Part shown: piece after piece, positions 46,576 to 58,480 of the stretch
Position numbering within the stretch: position 1 is the first letter of the stretch
Layout: every line of letters begins with the position of its first letter
Source: Liolophura sinensis
Taxonomy: Eukaryota; Mollusca; Polyplacophora; Chitonida; Chitonidae
Direction of reading: 5' to 3'
Assembly: GCF_032854445.1 (NCBI RefSeq)
Contig: NC_088300.1
Location: 65,324,984-65,388,983 of the forward strand
DNA length: 64,000 nt
Translations under genes and position numbers: made by a program
The notes under the pieces: generated by a model
What the model saw: only the letters and a program-made list of their open reading frames with translations
Database searches by the model: none
What the model was told of the DNA's origin: nothing

Positions 46576-49139
46576 CCTATTAGGAAGACAAGTGGGATCT
46601 ACAACCATAGAGAAAGGTTTTTCTTTTTAAGGTGAGGGAATATAAGCATTGACGTGCATGTGTTTTTGTCAAAGAGAAGTATAGTACAATGCTTCTTGGC
46701 ATATATATTTATATCTAGTAAAAACACAAACATTTAGGCTTTGCAGACATATATACATATATAAATGGAATAACCGTCCTAGATGTTGCGTATATAGATG
46801 TTGAGGTGAAAAAAGTTTTTTGTAGATACCGGCTTTCATTTCATTTCACAATAAAATGGACTCAAGAACTCCATCTCCTAAAATCTCAACATATTGTAGT
46901 TCAATATCGATGTTACAACGTGACTGACGACAGTAAAATCATACAGAAGTGAGAACAAAATATACAGACAATTTTTGGAGACAATAATTAATTATAATAT
47001 TTATTATAGCACATTTTTTAAAATGTTAAGCGCACATAATCTTTTACTACATAGATTTTAGTAAAAGTACGCCCTCTTCTAGGTCACCGGATCTATACTT
47101 CGTGGTAACATCGGTACCGATAAACTTTCGCCAGTGTAGACAACTTCGCGATAACACATCAGCCGATGTCATCCGATCAACACAGTGTATAATCGATAAC
47201 GGATCAGCATCAGGGGCATCAGCACATAGATGATATACCGTGACGTCTTAAACAAATTACCGTAGAACTAAACTACTTACTTCAGTGACTATTTTCATAA
47301 GAATTTAACTCCTCATCCGCATGATTTTGGTTTATGAGTTCTTGAACTTCCAGGCTCTACATGCCTGAGGATGTTCTTAAAACAATATATTGACATTAAC
47401 AGCAGTTTTAAGAAAATGCATGTGTTTTTAGTAAACAAATTTTCTTGCCATTTGTGCATAACCGATGGGAGGTATAGAAATGACAATATATATCATGGCG
47501 GCATTAGCTTCGAGTTTCATCGCTAGTTTCAAGTTTCATACTTAGCCTCAAGTTTCATACTTAGCTCCGACACTTGGAGAATTGATCCCGTCTTCTGAAA
47601 TGGAAATAAAGAAGTTGCTTATCTTTTTGCCATCATACTGAGTAGTATCACTTTTACACCAAGTCGCGTCACTTTTGAAGGAACTACACTTCCTCGTGTA
47701 TTTTGTAAATAAGATTCTGAAAATGTTTAGGAAAATGTCACAACCAACTAAAAAATGGTTCTGTCAGACTGAAAGAAGTATATATTGCTTTATGGAAGTC
47801 CATTTCCTCTTAACAAAAAAGCGACATTTACTGTATACTACTACATCAAACAGCATTTTTCTAACACTTCTCCAACATAGTATTGTTTGAAATCTTCAAT
47901 ATATTTACCTATCCCTTTTATCGTCAAAATCAAATATAAAAATATGCTACTGACCTTCTCGAAATCAGGCAGAAATTTATTGGAGGGAAACATCAAAATA
48001 CGAACTAAATGCGTAGTCAACTCTCCACATGATCGTATAGCCAATTGTCTTATGTCTTTTGTTTTCCGAATGAAAGGGTGTTGGTTTAATTTATGGCTAC
48101 GTACTTTAGATCTGTCTTAGGAATTTTTATGGCTCAAAGAATCAAAGAAAATGTCACTTTCTGAGGGTACTGTAGTTCGAGGATTATCCACTTATGCTGT
48201 GAAATATGGCAGACCGTATATCAGCTTTTTTTTTTAATGCCAGCATTGTCATAACGCGATGATACATTAGTATTAGTTTTTGCTTGAGTAAATAAACTTT
48301 GTTTTATGTAATCCATCATATTTGCGGGTTTATACAGTATTCATCAAGATGGGTATTGAGCTTGGATCGGCGAAACACCCAAGGCCACACAAAACACACA
48401 AACTGGTTCATCATAGAGGCGTTAAAAGTGAACCTTCTACAATGATAGTAGTACTTATAAACCTTCATATGCAACATGTCAGATCCAAAGTTTCGGGATT
48501 AAACTTACTTTTGTTGACATATACATTCGTCTTTGACTGTGTGTGTTCTTTGCACGGTTAGTTGAAAGTAATCCCATGAAATAATTCACCTTTCATATTT
48601 GTTTAAATTTTATCTGCACACATTGGCTGATCTCTTTTTTCAGTTGATTTTTATATTTTCAAGGCGAATAGGTCCACCCCGCCTACTCCACTGAAAGGTG
48701 GGATATAAGCTTACTTGACAGATTTGCATTTTTCCCTGAGATTAGTGCGGGCCATTTAGAGCGATCCAGTTCTGAAACATGCGAGCCTGTATTTGTTTAT
48801 TTTCTGGGTATAAACGTGACTTTAGGCACGGAATCACGCTATTCTTGCTGTTTCCAATGACACCGGACACCGAGCAGGTTAAACGTTATGTTAATTTGAT
48901 CAGTCAAAATACACCCCAGAGCACCTGTCTGGGCCTCCCGTTTTTCACAACGCTGAGAAAAATTGAGAAAAAGTCAGTAACAAAAAGAATTACGAAAGTT
49001 TTACGATTTACAAAATTTTGGCGGCTCATCCAAATAACTATCGGTTTACACATCATTATACATACATCGTTGATCTAACCGGGATAAATCTTGTTGTAGG
49101 TCAGCTATGAGGTCAGAATCCACACAGTTAACATTTTAA
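46576..49139. other. No gene recognised
   Basis: Frames 47675-47890, 47841-48044 (-), 48322-48561 and 48779-49078 are short, overlap on both strands and lack motifs. Confidence 0.5.
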
Positions 49140-49420
49140 TGTTATTGTGTGTTAAATGTTATGACAACTCAGCATTTTGAGAAATTCTCGACTAATGAAG
49201 TGTAATAAATTGAAATTAGCATCACTGTATTTCCTTTCACCCTCTGCTTAAGTCATGGTGCTATGGATGTGTTATTTGCTACTATTTAAGCAAAATTTTT
49301 ATTTCCATGAACAGTTAAAAATAAAAATTGACAAGCAGGTCGTGTTTTCTCGACTGCCTGTGACTATATGTAAATTATTACACTGTCGTCGCTGCTGTAG
49401 TCTTTCCTTATATTTCACAC
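49140..49420 (+). repeat. Family E copy
   Basis: TTATGACAACTCAGCATTTT, CTGCTTAAGTCATGGTGCTA, TATTTGCTACTATTTAAGCA, CATGAACAGTTAAAAATAAA and CACTGTCGTCGCTGCTGTAG, with the same order as copy 1. Confidence 0.75.
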
Positions 49421-49426
49421 ATTGGA

Positions 49427-49640
49427 GGTTACCTGTGAAGCCAGAATCCACTATCTACACTACATACATCATTACCTGACAGGGGCGAATGTGGTGTTTA
49501 CCTGATCACACTCACTGCAGGTTACCTGTGAGGTCAGAATCCACAGTCTTTACTACATTCATCATTACTTGACCGGAGTGATTGTGGTGTTTACCTGATC
49601 ACACTCACTGGAGGTTACCTGTGAGGTCAGAACCCAGACA
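49427..49640. repeat. 93-bp tandem repeat, two full copies and a partial
   Basis: GGTTACCTGTGA begins units at 49427, 49520 and 49613 (exact 93-base spacing). Each carries CAGAATCCAC, TACATxCATCATTAC and GTGGTGTTTACCTGATCACA. Single decayed units are at about 49095-49130 and 49965-50040. It lies between two family E copies. Confidence 0.9.
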
Positions 49641-49719
49641 TTCCTGCCTAAACCATAATTCTGCTGGTGAACTAAGCATCCCCGAGGCCTGGTGCCTTTT
49701 TTTAATGTAGTTGTGTGTT

Positions 49720-49970
49720 AAATGTGATGACAACACAGCATTTTGTATAATTCTAGACTGGCGACGTCTATAAATTGCAGTCAACATCCCTGCATTTTTT
49801 TTACCTAATTCTGATTAACCCATGATGATAGGGGGCGTGTAAATTGCTTCTATTTATGCGTTTAAATGAATAGTTAGAAACCCTGACTGAGGTAAATGGA
49901 CATTTGCCATCTATCACACTGTCGTTGGTGCTCTGGTTTTACTCTCTATTCTGTACGTCTTTATATTCAC
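49720..49970 (+). repeat. Family E copy
   Basis: GTGATGACAACACAGCATTT, CTAGACTGGCGACGTCTATA, TACCTAATTCTGATTAACCC, ACATTTGCCATCTATCACAC and GTGCTCTGGTTTTACTCTCT. Confidence 0.75.
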
Positions 49971-51599
49971 TACATACATCATTATCAGATCAGGGTGAAT
50001 GTGGTGGTTAGGTGTGAGATAAGAATCGACGTAGTCTATTACCTAAATCATCACATGTCATGCTAGGACCTTGTCAATCCATACAGTGAACAACTTATTG
50101 TTGCGAACACACGCTTGTTGGCTTTGTATTTGGTGTCCTCCATGATTGCCTCCCTTGGAATACTCACATTTTCTTGGACTTATCAAGAACGCCTGCTTCC
50201 GCCTCTTTAATACGAGAATTATGTGTCATAGTAAACCATAGGAACTGTATTTATGAACTTTACAAACCGTGTTATATAAATCCTGTAAGTCATTTCTATT
50301 TACTTAGCCTTTGCATGTGTTGATGAAGCATATGACAAGCGTAATTTTGACTTTATTTTCAAGAATATTGTATTACAAGAATATTCAAATGAACATGGAA
50401 TTGTATTTATTCCAGTAAGGTATAACACAGTCCTCAAGAATTTGCAATTATATAAAACATACAGAATGATGGGATAGGAATAAGGAAAGACTAAAACTTT
50501 CTGTACAGTATCATATTGTGAAAAATCTGGGAAAAGCGCTTAAAGAAACGAAGCTAATTTCCTTTAAGGAACACTGTCTCTTGACATTTTATCTCAGTTA
50601 TATCTTCTAGTCCTTTGAAAAGGTTATACGATATTCTATGAATAAAATCGGTATTAAACTTATTAGTTAACAATGATTTATATCCAAGACGAAAGAAATT
50701 TACAACAAATTGTCTACAAATAAGGTGAAATATCAGTATATTTCACGTTTCAAAGTACAGATTCAAATTTCGACGTCGCATTCGAGTCCTTCGGGTTTTG
50801 ATGGATTGATAACCTGCATGTCATTTTTCTTGGAACATAGAGATCACCGTAATTTATAGCTCGGAATGAAGCAAAATAATACGTACAATTTTGAAACACT
50901 GTCTGTATGGACCAGATATCTGACACCTTGTTTTACCTTGTGCGCACTAACTTGGTGAATAACGAATGGCACAAATAGCCTTCCATACCACACTGTTTTT
51001 TCCCGATCGCTGAGATTATGCTACTCCTAGATGGGGCGACAGATGGACTTACCGTTATCAGCTATACCTCCTATGCACATCTTGGTTTGTGACTTATAGA
51101 AAGATAACCACTTAGAGCGACTAGAAATAATGTTACAAACATCGATAAGAAAGATAGAGGTCAATCCTACAAACTGACAAACAATCTACTTTTGTTTGTA
51201 CAACCTTAAAGCAGCACTTAAGCCTGTATATAAACAGGGAAGTTATGGCTATATCTATCTTGTATCGTTAGAGCTACATTGGCGTTTTACTTGACCACAG
51301 AATGAGAGCGTGAACGTAACATAGTCGATCAAGCCGTCTAATTTACCTCTTTAAGCAATACTTTGTGCATGTGATCTGCAGTTGAACGTATCGTCTATAT
51401 ATAATAGCATACATGCAAAAATACGCATACGTAATCAAACATGAGAGGTCAGGTCATGGTCTATAGTAATTAAAGATTATTGCCCTTCAATCGCTGGGAC
51501 ACACGAGGTACGGGTTCAGATTCGGCCTTAGACAGGGATAGATTCATCCGTTCTCTCTACTCATGGCGCCCTGATTACAATAAATGGTTGACGATGCTC
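49971..51599. other. No gene seen
   Basis: AT-rich unique sequence with no frame longer than 60 codons. A B-box-like GGGTTCAGATTC at 51513 is isolated. Confidence 0.6.
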
Positions 51600-51984
51600 G
51601 TTTGATCCTTCTTGAATCTACGCGTTGAATCAGACATTGGTATACCAGCCGCCAGCCAAGATGGACGTTCCAGGTCAATGATCGGAAGGTCAAATCCCAA
51701 AACGACGTTCAGCACAAACTACTAAAAACTAAGGAAGTATATAGTACGAAAATACGGGGAGGAGGGATCATGCAAAGAGAAGCAGCCAAACCCTTTCAGT
51801 GATGTTGGAAAGATGCACGCTATGCTCTGGACAACCGAGTGAAATTGGAATTTAACTCATCATGCTAGAATATAAATTGTCGATAACAAAATATGTATTT
51901 CAGTTGAGCTTTGATTTCAGCTGTTCATATTTCCAATGAGGCGATCTAATTCAACACGATGAATATCTGGCCCTTAGCCCCAAT
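51600..51984 (-). repeat. Family D arm, inverted relative to the copy at 55825
   Basis: Aligns with the left arm of the 20.7-kb foldback from GAATCAGACATTGGTATACC to TTCAACACGATGAATATCTG. Confidence 0.75.
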
Positions 51985-52130
51985 CACTCAGCCACATTTT
52001 AAATGCATAAATAGTAGCAAATCACGCGCCCCCTTTAGCACCATGGCTTAAACATAGTTAGGTAAAAAAAAATGCACTGATGTTAATTGCAATTTAAAGG
52101 CCGTCGATATTCTAGGCATGACTTCCAATT
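51985..52130 (-). repeat. Family E fragment next to the D arm
   Basis: AAATGCATAAATAGTAGCAA, AGCACCATGGCTTAAACATA and CACTGATGTTAATTGCAATT; inverted E middle part. Confidence 0.7.
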
Positions 52131-52569
52131 CAAATTTCAATCTCGTAGTTTGTGAATTTCCAAATAGATTGTAAACACACATATTTCCTCCTCGCTTTGA
52201 TTGTAACTGTTCATAACATAAATGCGGATGTTTATAACACCTCTATACAGCCTGGATTAGATACACCTATGGCGACTCTGAGAAAGATCGCCTAAAGTTT
52301 TCAAATCTCTGTCCACATCTGCCAACCAGAGTGTTAAATGAAGGCATTTGACGGAGTTACTTTACCTTGGTTCCATGTTTCTTTATAGACTTGCCTCAAA
52401 ACTATATAGAGACACTGTCGTCAGACGTGTGTCCGGGTCCTCTACAACTATCAGCATCTAAACCTTTGGTGCTATATCAATATAACCACCTCATTATGTG
52501 GACAGAAGTTTACCGTCCGCAAAATGAAGTTTCTAAAGTTGGAATGCATCCTTTCCGACCACGTAGACG

Positions 52570-52690
52570 TAAGAATTTGTCTAATGAGCTTACGTGTTCG
52601 AATCCAGGTCGGGCACTCTACACTATGGCTCTAACTCTTGTGATGTGTTAAGCACAGTGCAGTGGTTTACTATGGCATCTGTCCCGTTTA
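52570..52690 (+). mobile_element. Possible tRNA-derived SINE remnant (family C)
   Basis: GAGCTTACGTGTTCGAATCC contains a good B box (GTTCGAATCC); a TGTGTTAAGCACAG word follows. It overlaps and explains the C-terminal end of the frame 52367-52651. Confidence 0.35.
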
Positions 52691-52849
52691 TCCCGCACAT
52701 ACACTTATACATATCGTAGCCATATACGTCTTACATCTCTGAATGTCTTAATAAAGTAAATTAAAAGATATATAGGATGGCAATTTTCCGCAGGCATCAC
52801 ATCACATCACAGCACATGTATTTTACAGACTGATGACGTACTATAAAAG

Positions 52850-53115
52850 ACGTACAACATAGAGAGTACATCCACAGCAGCGACGGCAGAGTGGTAGCTG
52901 GCAAATGGGCACGTGTAACCGGCCATATACGGGCTCTTGTCAATTTACCTCAGTTAGGGTTTTATTTTAACTGTTCATGTAAATGCATAATTTGAAGCAA
53001 ATTACACACCACAGCACTATGGCTTAAGCTGTGATGTTAATTGCAATTTACTAGACGTCACTGATATATAATTCCTCGAAATGCTATGTTGTCATCACAT
53101 TTAATATACAATCAC
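52850..53115 (-). repeat. Family E copy, nearly complete, inverted
   Basis: Contains GCAGCGACGGCAGAGTGGTA, GCTGGCAAATGGGCACGTGT, TTTATTTTAACTGTTCATGT, GCACTATGGCTTAAGC, TGATGTTAATTGCAATTTAC and GTTGTCATCACATTTAATAT. Confidence 0.75.
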
Positions 53116-53348
53116 ATTAAAATAATTCAAACGGACCAGGCCTCGGGATGCTTAGTCTAAACTGACCTGTTAAGTAATGCCGAACAAATGGAAAATGAAT
53201 GAATGTACCTTGCTGGGGAATATATAGATAGAATATACACGATTAACGGGACAAAAACAATTAAAACATTTTTATTTAATATCAAGCCCGTTTGAGATTT
53301 TCATGCTGAAGACATAGGTTGTACTCTCTACTATTGTGTTGAAGCAAA

Positions 53349-53624
53349 GGGGCCTCCGTGGCTCAGTCGGTTAGCGCGCTAGCGCAGCGTAATGACCCAG
53401 GAGCTTCTCACCAATGCGGTCGCTGTGAGTTCAAGTCCAGCTCATGCTAGCTTCCTCTCCGGCCGTATGTGGGAAGGTCTGCCAGCAACCTGCGGATGGT
53501 CGTGGGTTTCCCCCGGGCTGTGCCCGGTTTCCACCCACCATAATGCTAGCCGCCGTCGTATAAGTGAGATATGGTTGAGTACGGCGTAAAACACCAATCA
53601 AATAAATAAATAAATAAATAAATA
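53349..53624 (+). mobile_element. SINE-A, full-length copy with perfect target duplication
   Basis: Reference copy of the main SINE in this window. The head is tRNA-like: A box TGGCTCAGTCGGTTAG and B box GAGTTCAAGTCC. It is followed by a conserved body (CTGCGGATGGTCGTGGGTTT ... TTTCCACCCACCATAATGC) and a 3' end GTACGGCGTAAAACACCAAT with an (AAAT)n tail. A 13-base target-site duplication GTGTTGAAGCAAA flanks it at 53336-53348 and 53625-53637, so it is a recent L1-style insertion. Confidence 0.95.
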
Positions 53625-53637
53625 GTGTTGAAGCAAA

Positions 53638-55824
53638 AAGAACATATAATTTGCAGACGTATTTCCATGCATGATTTGTAAGTCAACAAAGTGTACTCTT
53701 TCACCAAATTTTCATATCCCGTTTATGTGAAACTATGTACACATGCTTGAAAATTTTTTAAAAAAGCACATGTTCATGGAAGCACTGCTGGGAATGTAGC
53801 CTTCAATCATTCTGACGTGTGGTGCCAAACCAGTTGACATGTTACGAAACAAATGACACCTCAGGCATTCATGCTACACTTTTTTTCTTCATTCAAAAAA
53901 CGTGAACAAACACACTGAACTAAACACTACTCTAATGAGGTGTCGCTCAAAACGACCTGCTTGTTTATTCCAAAGTATACGTTACACCCATTGATGTACA
54001 GCTCTTATGATTTATTCGATGTTAATTTGATATCTGGTTTTAATAACTGTTAGGCTGTCAAAAGTCGGCGCTCGTATTGTTTTCCTACAATGGACGTCTA
54101 GTTATACCTGACATTCTGTGACGGTATGAACAGATTAACTACCTGTGACACTTTTATTGCTGCTTTACGTGTTGGGTGATACACCTGCCCCTACAATATT
54201 GCTTCAAACAAGTTCAGGTATGGGCGATATAGCCCATCACGGTGGGTTTCTTATCTAACGTTGTATGTTTGAGAGCTATCAATCAAGAGTCTCACCTGAG
54301 CTCGTGTTACCTGGGCGAAGCAATGGTGGACATGGGCAAACGAGGATCGTATAGACACACCTGGAGTATATTTAACGCAGTTGACACTAATGACTCTGAT
54401 CGGACTAACTGATTATATAAAAACAGTTTCCGTTTCAATGATTCCGCCCAAAGTCTCGCCTCGTTTGTCCGTCCATCCACCTGTGATTTTCATTTGATTT
54501 CAGACTGTATTTATCACTCGCCACATTTTTTACCTGATAGTTTGACGCTTTCTTGGATTTCTAAGTGGCCCACTTAGCAATTGTGTTGCGATGCATCCTG
54601 AACAAAGCCTGCCTGTGTCAGGCGGATGTGCAGGCTTAAATAGCCCGGTGTTAACTTGTTTTCAGTGAGGCTAAATTGACAGCGTTTTTATATCTAACAG
54701 CCATACAAAACGGTCCCTGAGCTCCTCGACAAATCATTTACAGTAAGATGCTAAGTCAAGTATATCGGCCGTGCGGCGTAAGGCCGACATGCAACTATGT
54801 ATAATACGTCCTCGCCAGACACGAGGGAGTCTTTTGTCCAAGAATATTCCACTTATTCATAACTCCTCAAAGCCGTTATTATAACTTCCTCAAGTATATA
54901 CATATATTCAAAACTCCAGTCTTCCGGTTGACCCCTAACTATACCCGGGCAAGCCATCCCTGGCGAGATCTTCACACTAACGGCAGTTAAGCATTAATCA
55001 AGCTTAAAATAGAAAAGCAGCACTCAATATGCCAACAATATGCCATCCAAAGTGAAGTCCTTCTCATAAACACGGATTTGCTTTAATATATCGACGAGCA
55101 TATGCTACTTAAATATGTATATCGATGAGAGGCTGAATGATGTTTTAGCTTTAAAATGCCCGCCCTTTTGTGGCTGGATGAGAGTCTGATTCATCGGTCA
55201 CGTTCAAGGCGATATAGAATGATCCGGAGTGAATTATCATCACTTTGACACTTATGAAGTAGAGTATATAAATGCTAAACTGCTCCAAGCAAGAAAACTT
55301 TCGTGACTAAAATAAAGATGGATCTGGCCCATCTATGCGTTATCAGAATTCGCTGATTCGGATTTTTGACTGTATATTTCAGAATATGTCATTTATGGAC
55401 AGCCGAGCAGCTCCTACAAGACGGAATCCCTTAAGGCTCATGTTTCCTGACTTTAAGTCAAAAACGAGAACTGCATTCGAACACGCTCCCTGTTTGATGA
55501 TAGTCTACAGTGGTCTCCTGAATAAACCCACCAGGTTGCTCCATCTCCCTTACTAATCAAGAATTAAGGTTACAATTTTATAATCCATCAAACGTCAGTT
55601 ATCAGATCACATTAACTTTGTTAAAATCCATTATTGTATTTTACCAATATAGAGTGCAAATTTCTACGTCATATTTCAAAGTTTGTCGGTCTCTTGCCAA
55701 TGATCGGTGGTTTACCCTTCCACATTCATATATCTGACCACCATCGTGTAACTTTGAGTATGGTGTCACGCAGAAATCAATCAATTATGGTTTATCAGTC
55801 TTTTATCTGTCAGCGGGCTATTAG
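53638..55824. other. No gene seen
   Basis: Unique sequence between family D arms. A TATA-like TATATAAATGC at 55263-55273 precedes a 73-codon frame (55335-55556) without recognisable features. Confidence 0.5.
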
Positions 55825-56165
55825 CTAGCTAAGGCCCGCATGTTCATCCTGTTGAATTAGATCGCCACGTTGCATGTATGAATCAAAGCCAAAGTATTTT
55901 GTTATCGACTGCTGATATTCTAGCATGGTACACGATTTGAATTCACACCTGATTTCACTCGATCGCCTAGAACATAACTTGCTTCCAACATGATTTAAAA
56001 CTGTCGACTGCTTCTTTATGTATGATTCCATCCTATTTTCGAACTTATTTTACTTTCTTAGTTCTTTGGTGATTTGTGTTATACGTCGTTTTGGTGAAGT
56101 GGCTTTGCGATTATTGAACTTGAACTCTGGTGGACGACTGGTATACGAATGTCTGTTTCAACGCT
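55825..56165 (+). repeat. Family D arm
   Basis: TTCATCCTGTTGAATTAGAT through TACGAATGTCTGTTTCAACG aligns with the foldback right arm (21170-21515). Confidence 0.75.
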
Positions 56166-57084
56166 TAAATTAAACAATTTTTCTACCATGGCATGCACAA
56201 TAAATTATAATTTTGAGTTGCTCATACTTTCGAAAGTTAAACAGCCAGCAAAATGTGAATCAACTTCTTAGCGAAATTGAATATGTAGAAAACTTTTACC
56301 CTGTGCAGTGTGATATTCACTTCAGCACAAATCTTCACCAGAAGTCCTCCAAAAATAGAAGGGAAATTGGTCAATATCCATACAGGATTCATGAACGCAA
56401 TGAATCGAGTTAATGAAACATGAAACATCTAATATCAAGTATTTTCGAAAATTTTACATCTCCTTCCGACTAAAAGCAAATGAAACTGAATTAATCGGAA
56501 TGCCATGATGTTAAATAACGATTATTTACTACTGAGTCAAATCATTTAAGTGAGATTAAACTAACTGTTGCACATATACGAAATTACCGTAGAAAATGAA
56601 GTAAAATAAGCCGATAATTATATACTTAGCGGATTATCGCTTTGTGTTTAACCGGTGTGTGCGATTTGTGACTTGGCAATTGTTTTGTGTACAGGGCATT
56701 CACTCAATGAATTGAATGGACTTTACACAACACCTGTGTAGCCCTATAACCTTGTGAACCCATAACCTTTATTGGAGCCGTGGAAAAATCGGGAGCCGAA
56801 TGATTCGGTTTAGGTTAATTAGGTGTGTGGTGGGACACTTCTGTCAACATGTCACTTCCTTGATATAGTTTCATTTGTCACTTGAAACTGATACTTTGGT
56901 TAACAGAATCGCCAGGAGTCATTCTCAAAGAAGGGCCTAAATGTGCGTGGATTTTCCCATTAAAGTAATCGTCTGGAAACACAGAAGTGTATGTCACTCA
57001 CGCAACAGTAATTGATTTTTTGATAACAGTTAAGGTTTTCTTAGCACGGTTTTTTTGTTAAGATGTTTAAGCATAGCCACCATG
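56166..57084. other. No gene seen
   Basis: AT-rich; short overlapping frames on both strands at 56213-56428 only. Confidence 0.55.
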
Positions 57085-57705
57085 TAGTTTGGCAAATGGC
57101 ATTCTCTATCGCCATCGACTGAGGTGTAACCGGACCCGTGCGCGCGTCGAGACGTCTTAATTGAAGGATCTTATCGCGTACTGTAGCAGACAAACGTGAT
57201 ACCTTACTTTTTTGCGCTTAGTAAATAAAAATCTTCTCATACTCTGTGTACTTATCATCATTCGTTCCAACAAAATCAACATGTCGCCAACACTTTGTGC
57301 TGACTGGAAACAAAGGAAACAAGCATGCAAGCTGATTACTGAAGGAAATTTCCAGTCACAACCAATTGCAATGTTACAGTTTTTAAGAACTTGAGGTAAG
57401 ACCATTACAGCGGACCATGGTTTGCATACAATCCCCTGTAAGCACTGTAATTGTGTTGTCAATCTATTACCAATCTTCCCTGGTGAAACATCCCATGACA
57501 TATGGTTTCTTGTCAGTTTATCTCAGTTCGGGTTTTATTCTAACTGTAAATGCTTAAATATTGACAAACTAAACACATGCACCTTAAAACCCCCATGGCA
57601 AAATCAGAATTAGGTAAAAATACATGCGGTGATGTTAATTTCAGTATATTAGACGTTGCCAGTCTAGAGTTACTCAAAATGCTTTATTGTCATCACATTT
57701 AATAT
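57085..57705 (-). repeat. Family E, split copy
   Basis: GTTTGGCAAATGGCATTCTC with GAGGTGTAACCGG (57085-57135) matches one end. TCTCAGTTCGGGTTTTATTC, GTGATGTTAATTTCAGTATA and TTGTCATCACATTTAATATT (57515-57705) match the rest. The 380 bases between are unrelated and contain the frame 57157-57501, which I do not regard as a gene. Confidence 0.6.
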
Positions 57706-57889
57706 TCATACAATGCCAACAGATCAGCGAAGAATTGAACAAACTGATTTGGGTTATGGAAAACTTCCTTTAAAAGAATGCGTAAGGGGATAGTGAGCGT
57801 TCAGAGCCTAACAGCCGTGAAGCAGCCTGAAAGTAAAACTGCTTTCAAGAGTTGAACGGAATCTAGGGGTTAAAAAAGACGATTGTATA

Positions 57890-58380
57890 CTAGCAGACAG
57901 GGTCTATAGCACCAAGTCCAATTCCCAAAACAACACGTTTCACACAGATGTATGACTCTTGGACTGTTTGAACGCGTGGTTTTCTCCACAAAACTAACCA
58001 CCACAGTATATGAGTACAAACGAGCGCATCAATAAAGAAATAAATAAATAAGAACTGATGCTATATTTGACGTATTGTTTTGTTTTTTGTTGAGTAGCCG
58101 TGGTTTTGTCTAGGTTTTGGCGGTCACCACCTTTGAATTTTCATTCAAATGAAATATTCTTGAATACTTGGTAAAATTAAACCAATCTAAAGGCCCACCA
58201 AACATAAAAATAACCTAAGCCTTAGGAAGCTGATTGCTTTGGTGTTTGTCTTTGTCTTTGGGAGCTAGTGTTAAACGTTGTTTTGGAAATGGATGTTGCG
58301 ATTATCGAATTGGAACGCCCATTACGGACTATAAATAGTATACGAATGTCGGACATGACGCTCATATTTCAAATTACGAC
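57890..58380. repeat. Family D end fragments in opposite orientations
   Basis: GATTGTATACTAGCAGACAG with CCAATTCCCAAAACAACACG (57880-57945) matches an inverted D end. TAAACGTTGTTTTGGAAATG, GCGATTATCGAATTGGAACG and AGTATACGAATGTCGGACAT (58270-58360) match a direct D end. Confidence 0.55.
58135..58195 (+). mobile_element. Probable SINE-A 3' remnant
   Basis: ATGAAATATTCTTGAATACT then AAATTAAACCAATCTAAA resembles the SINE 3' end with an indel. Confidence 0.4.
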
Positions 58381-58384
58381 AGGT

Positions 58385-58480
58385 GATCATTCCATAACTG
58401 GTAGAGCTCTCAAGCCAGTGTTTTAGTTCGAAACCCCGTTCAGGATACCATTTTGGGATGTGAGAACTTTTTCCAAACAT
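58385..58480 (+). mobile_element. tRNA-like SINE head remnant
   Basis: ATAACTGGTAGAGCTCTCAA resembles a tRNA D-arm/A-box region and AGTTCGAAACCCCGTT a B box, 40 bases apart. No cloverleaf acceptor pairing is evident, so it is not a tRNA gene. Confidence 0.4.

Noticed and set aside
57157-57501. 114-codon minus-strand frame
   Set aside because: Lies in an interrupted family E repeat with an overlapping plus-strand frame; no features.
58385-58450. Candidate tRNA gene
   Set aside because: A- and B-box-like words are present but acceptor and anticodon stems do not pair convincingly; better explained as a SINE head.
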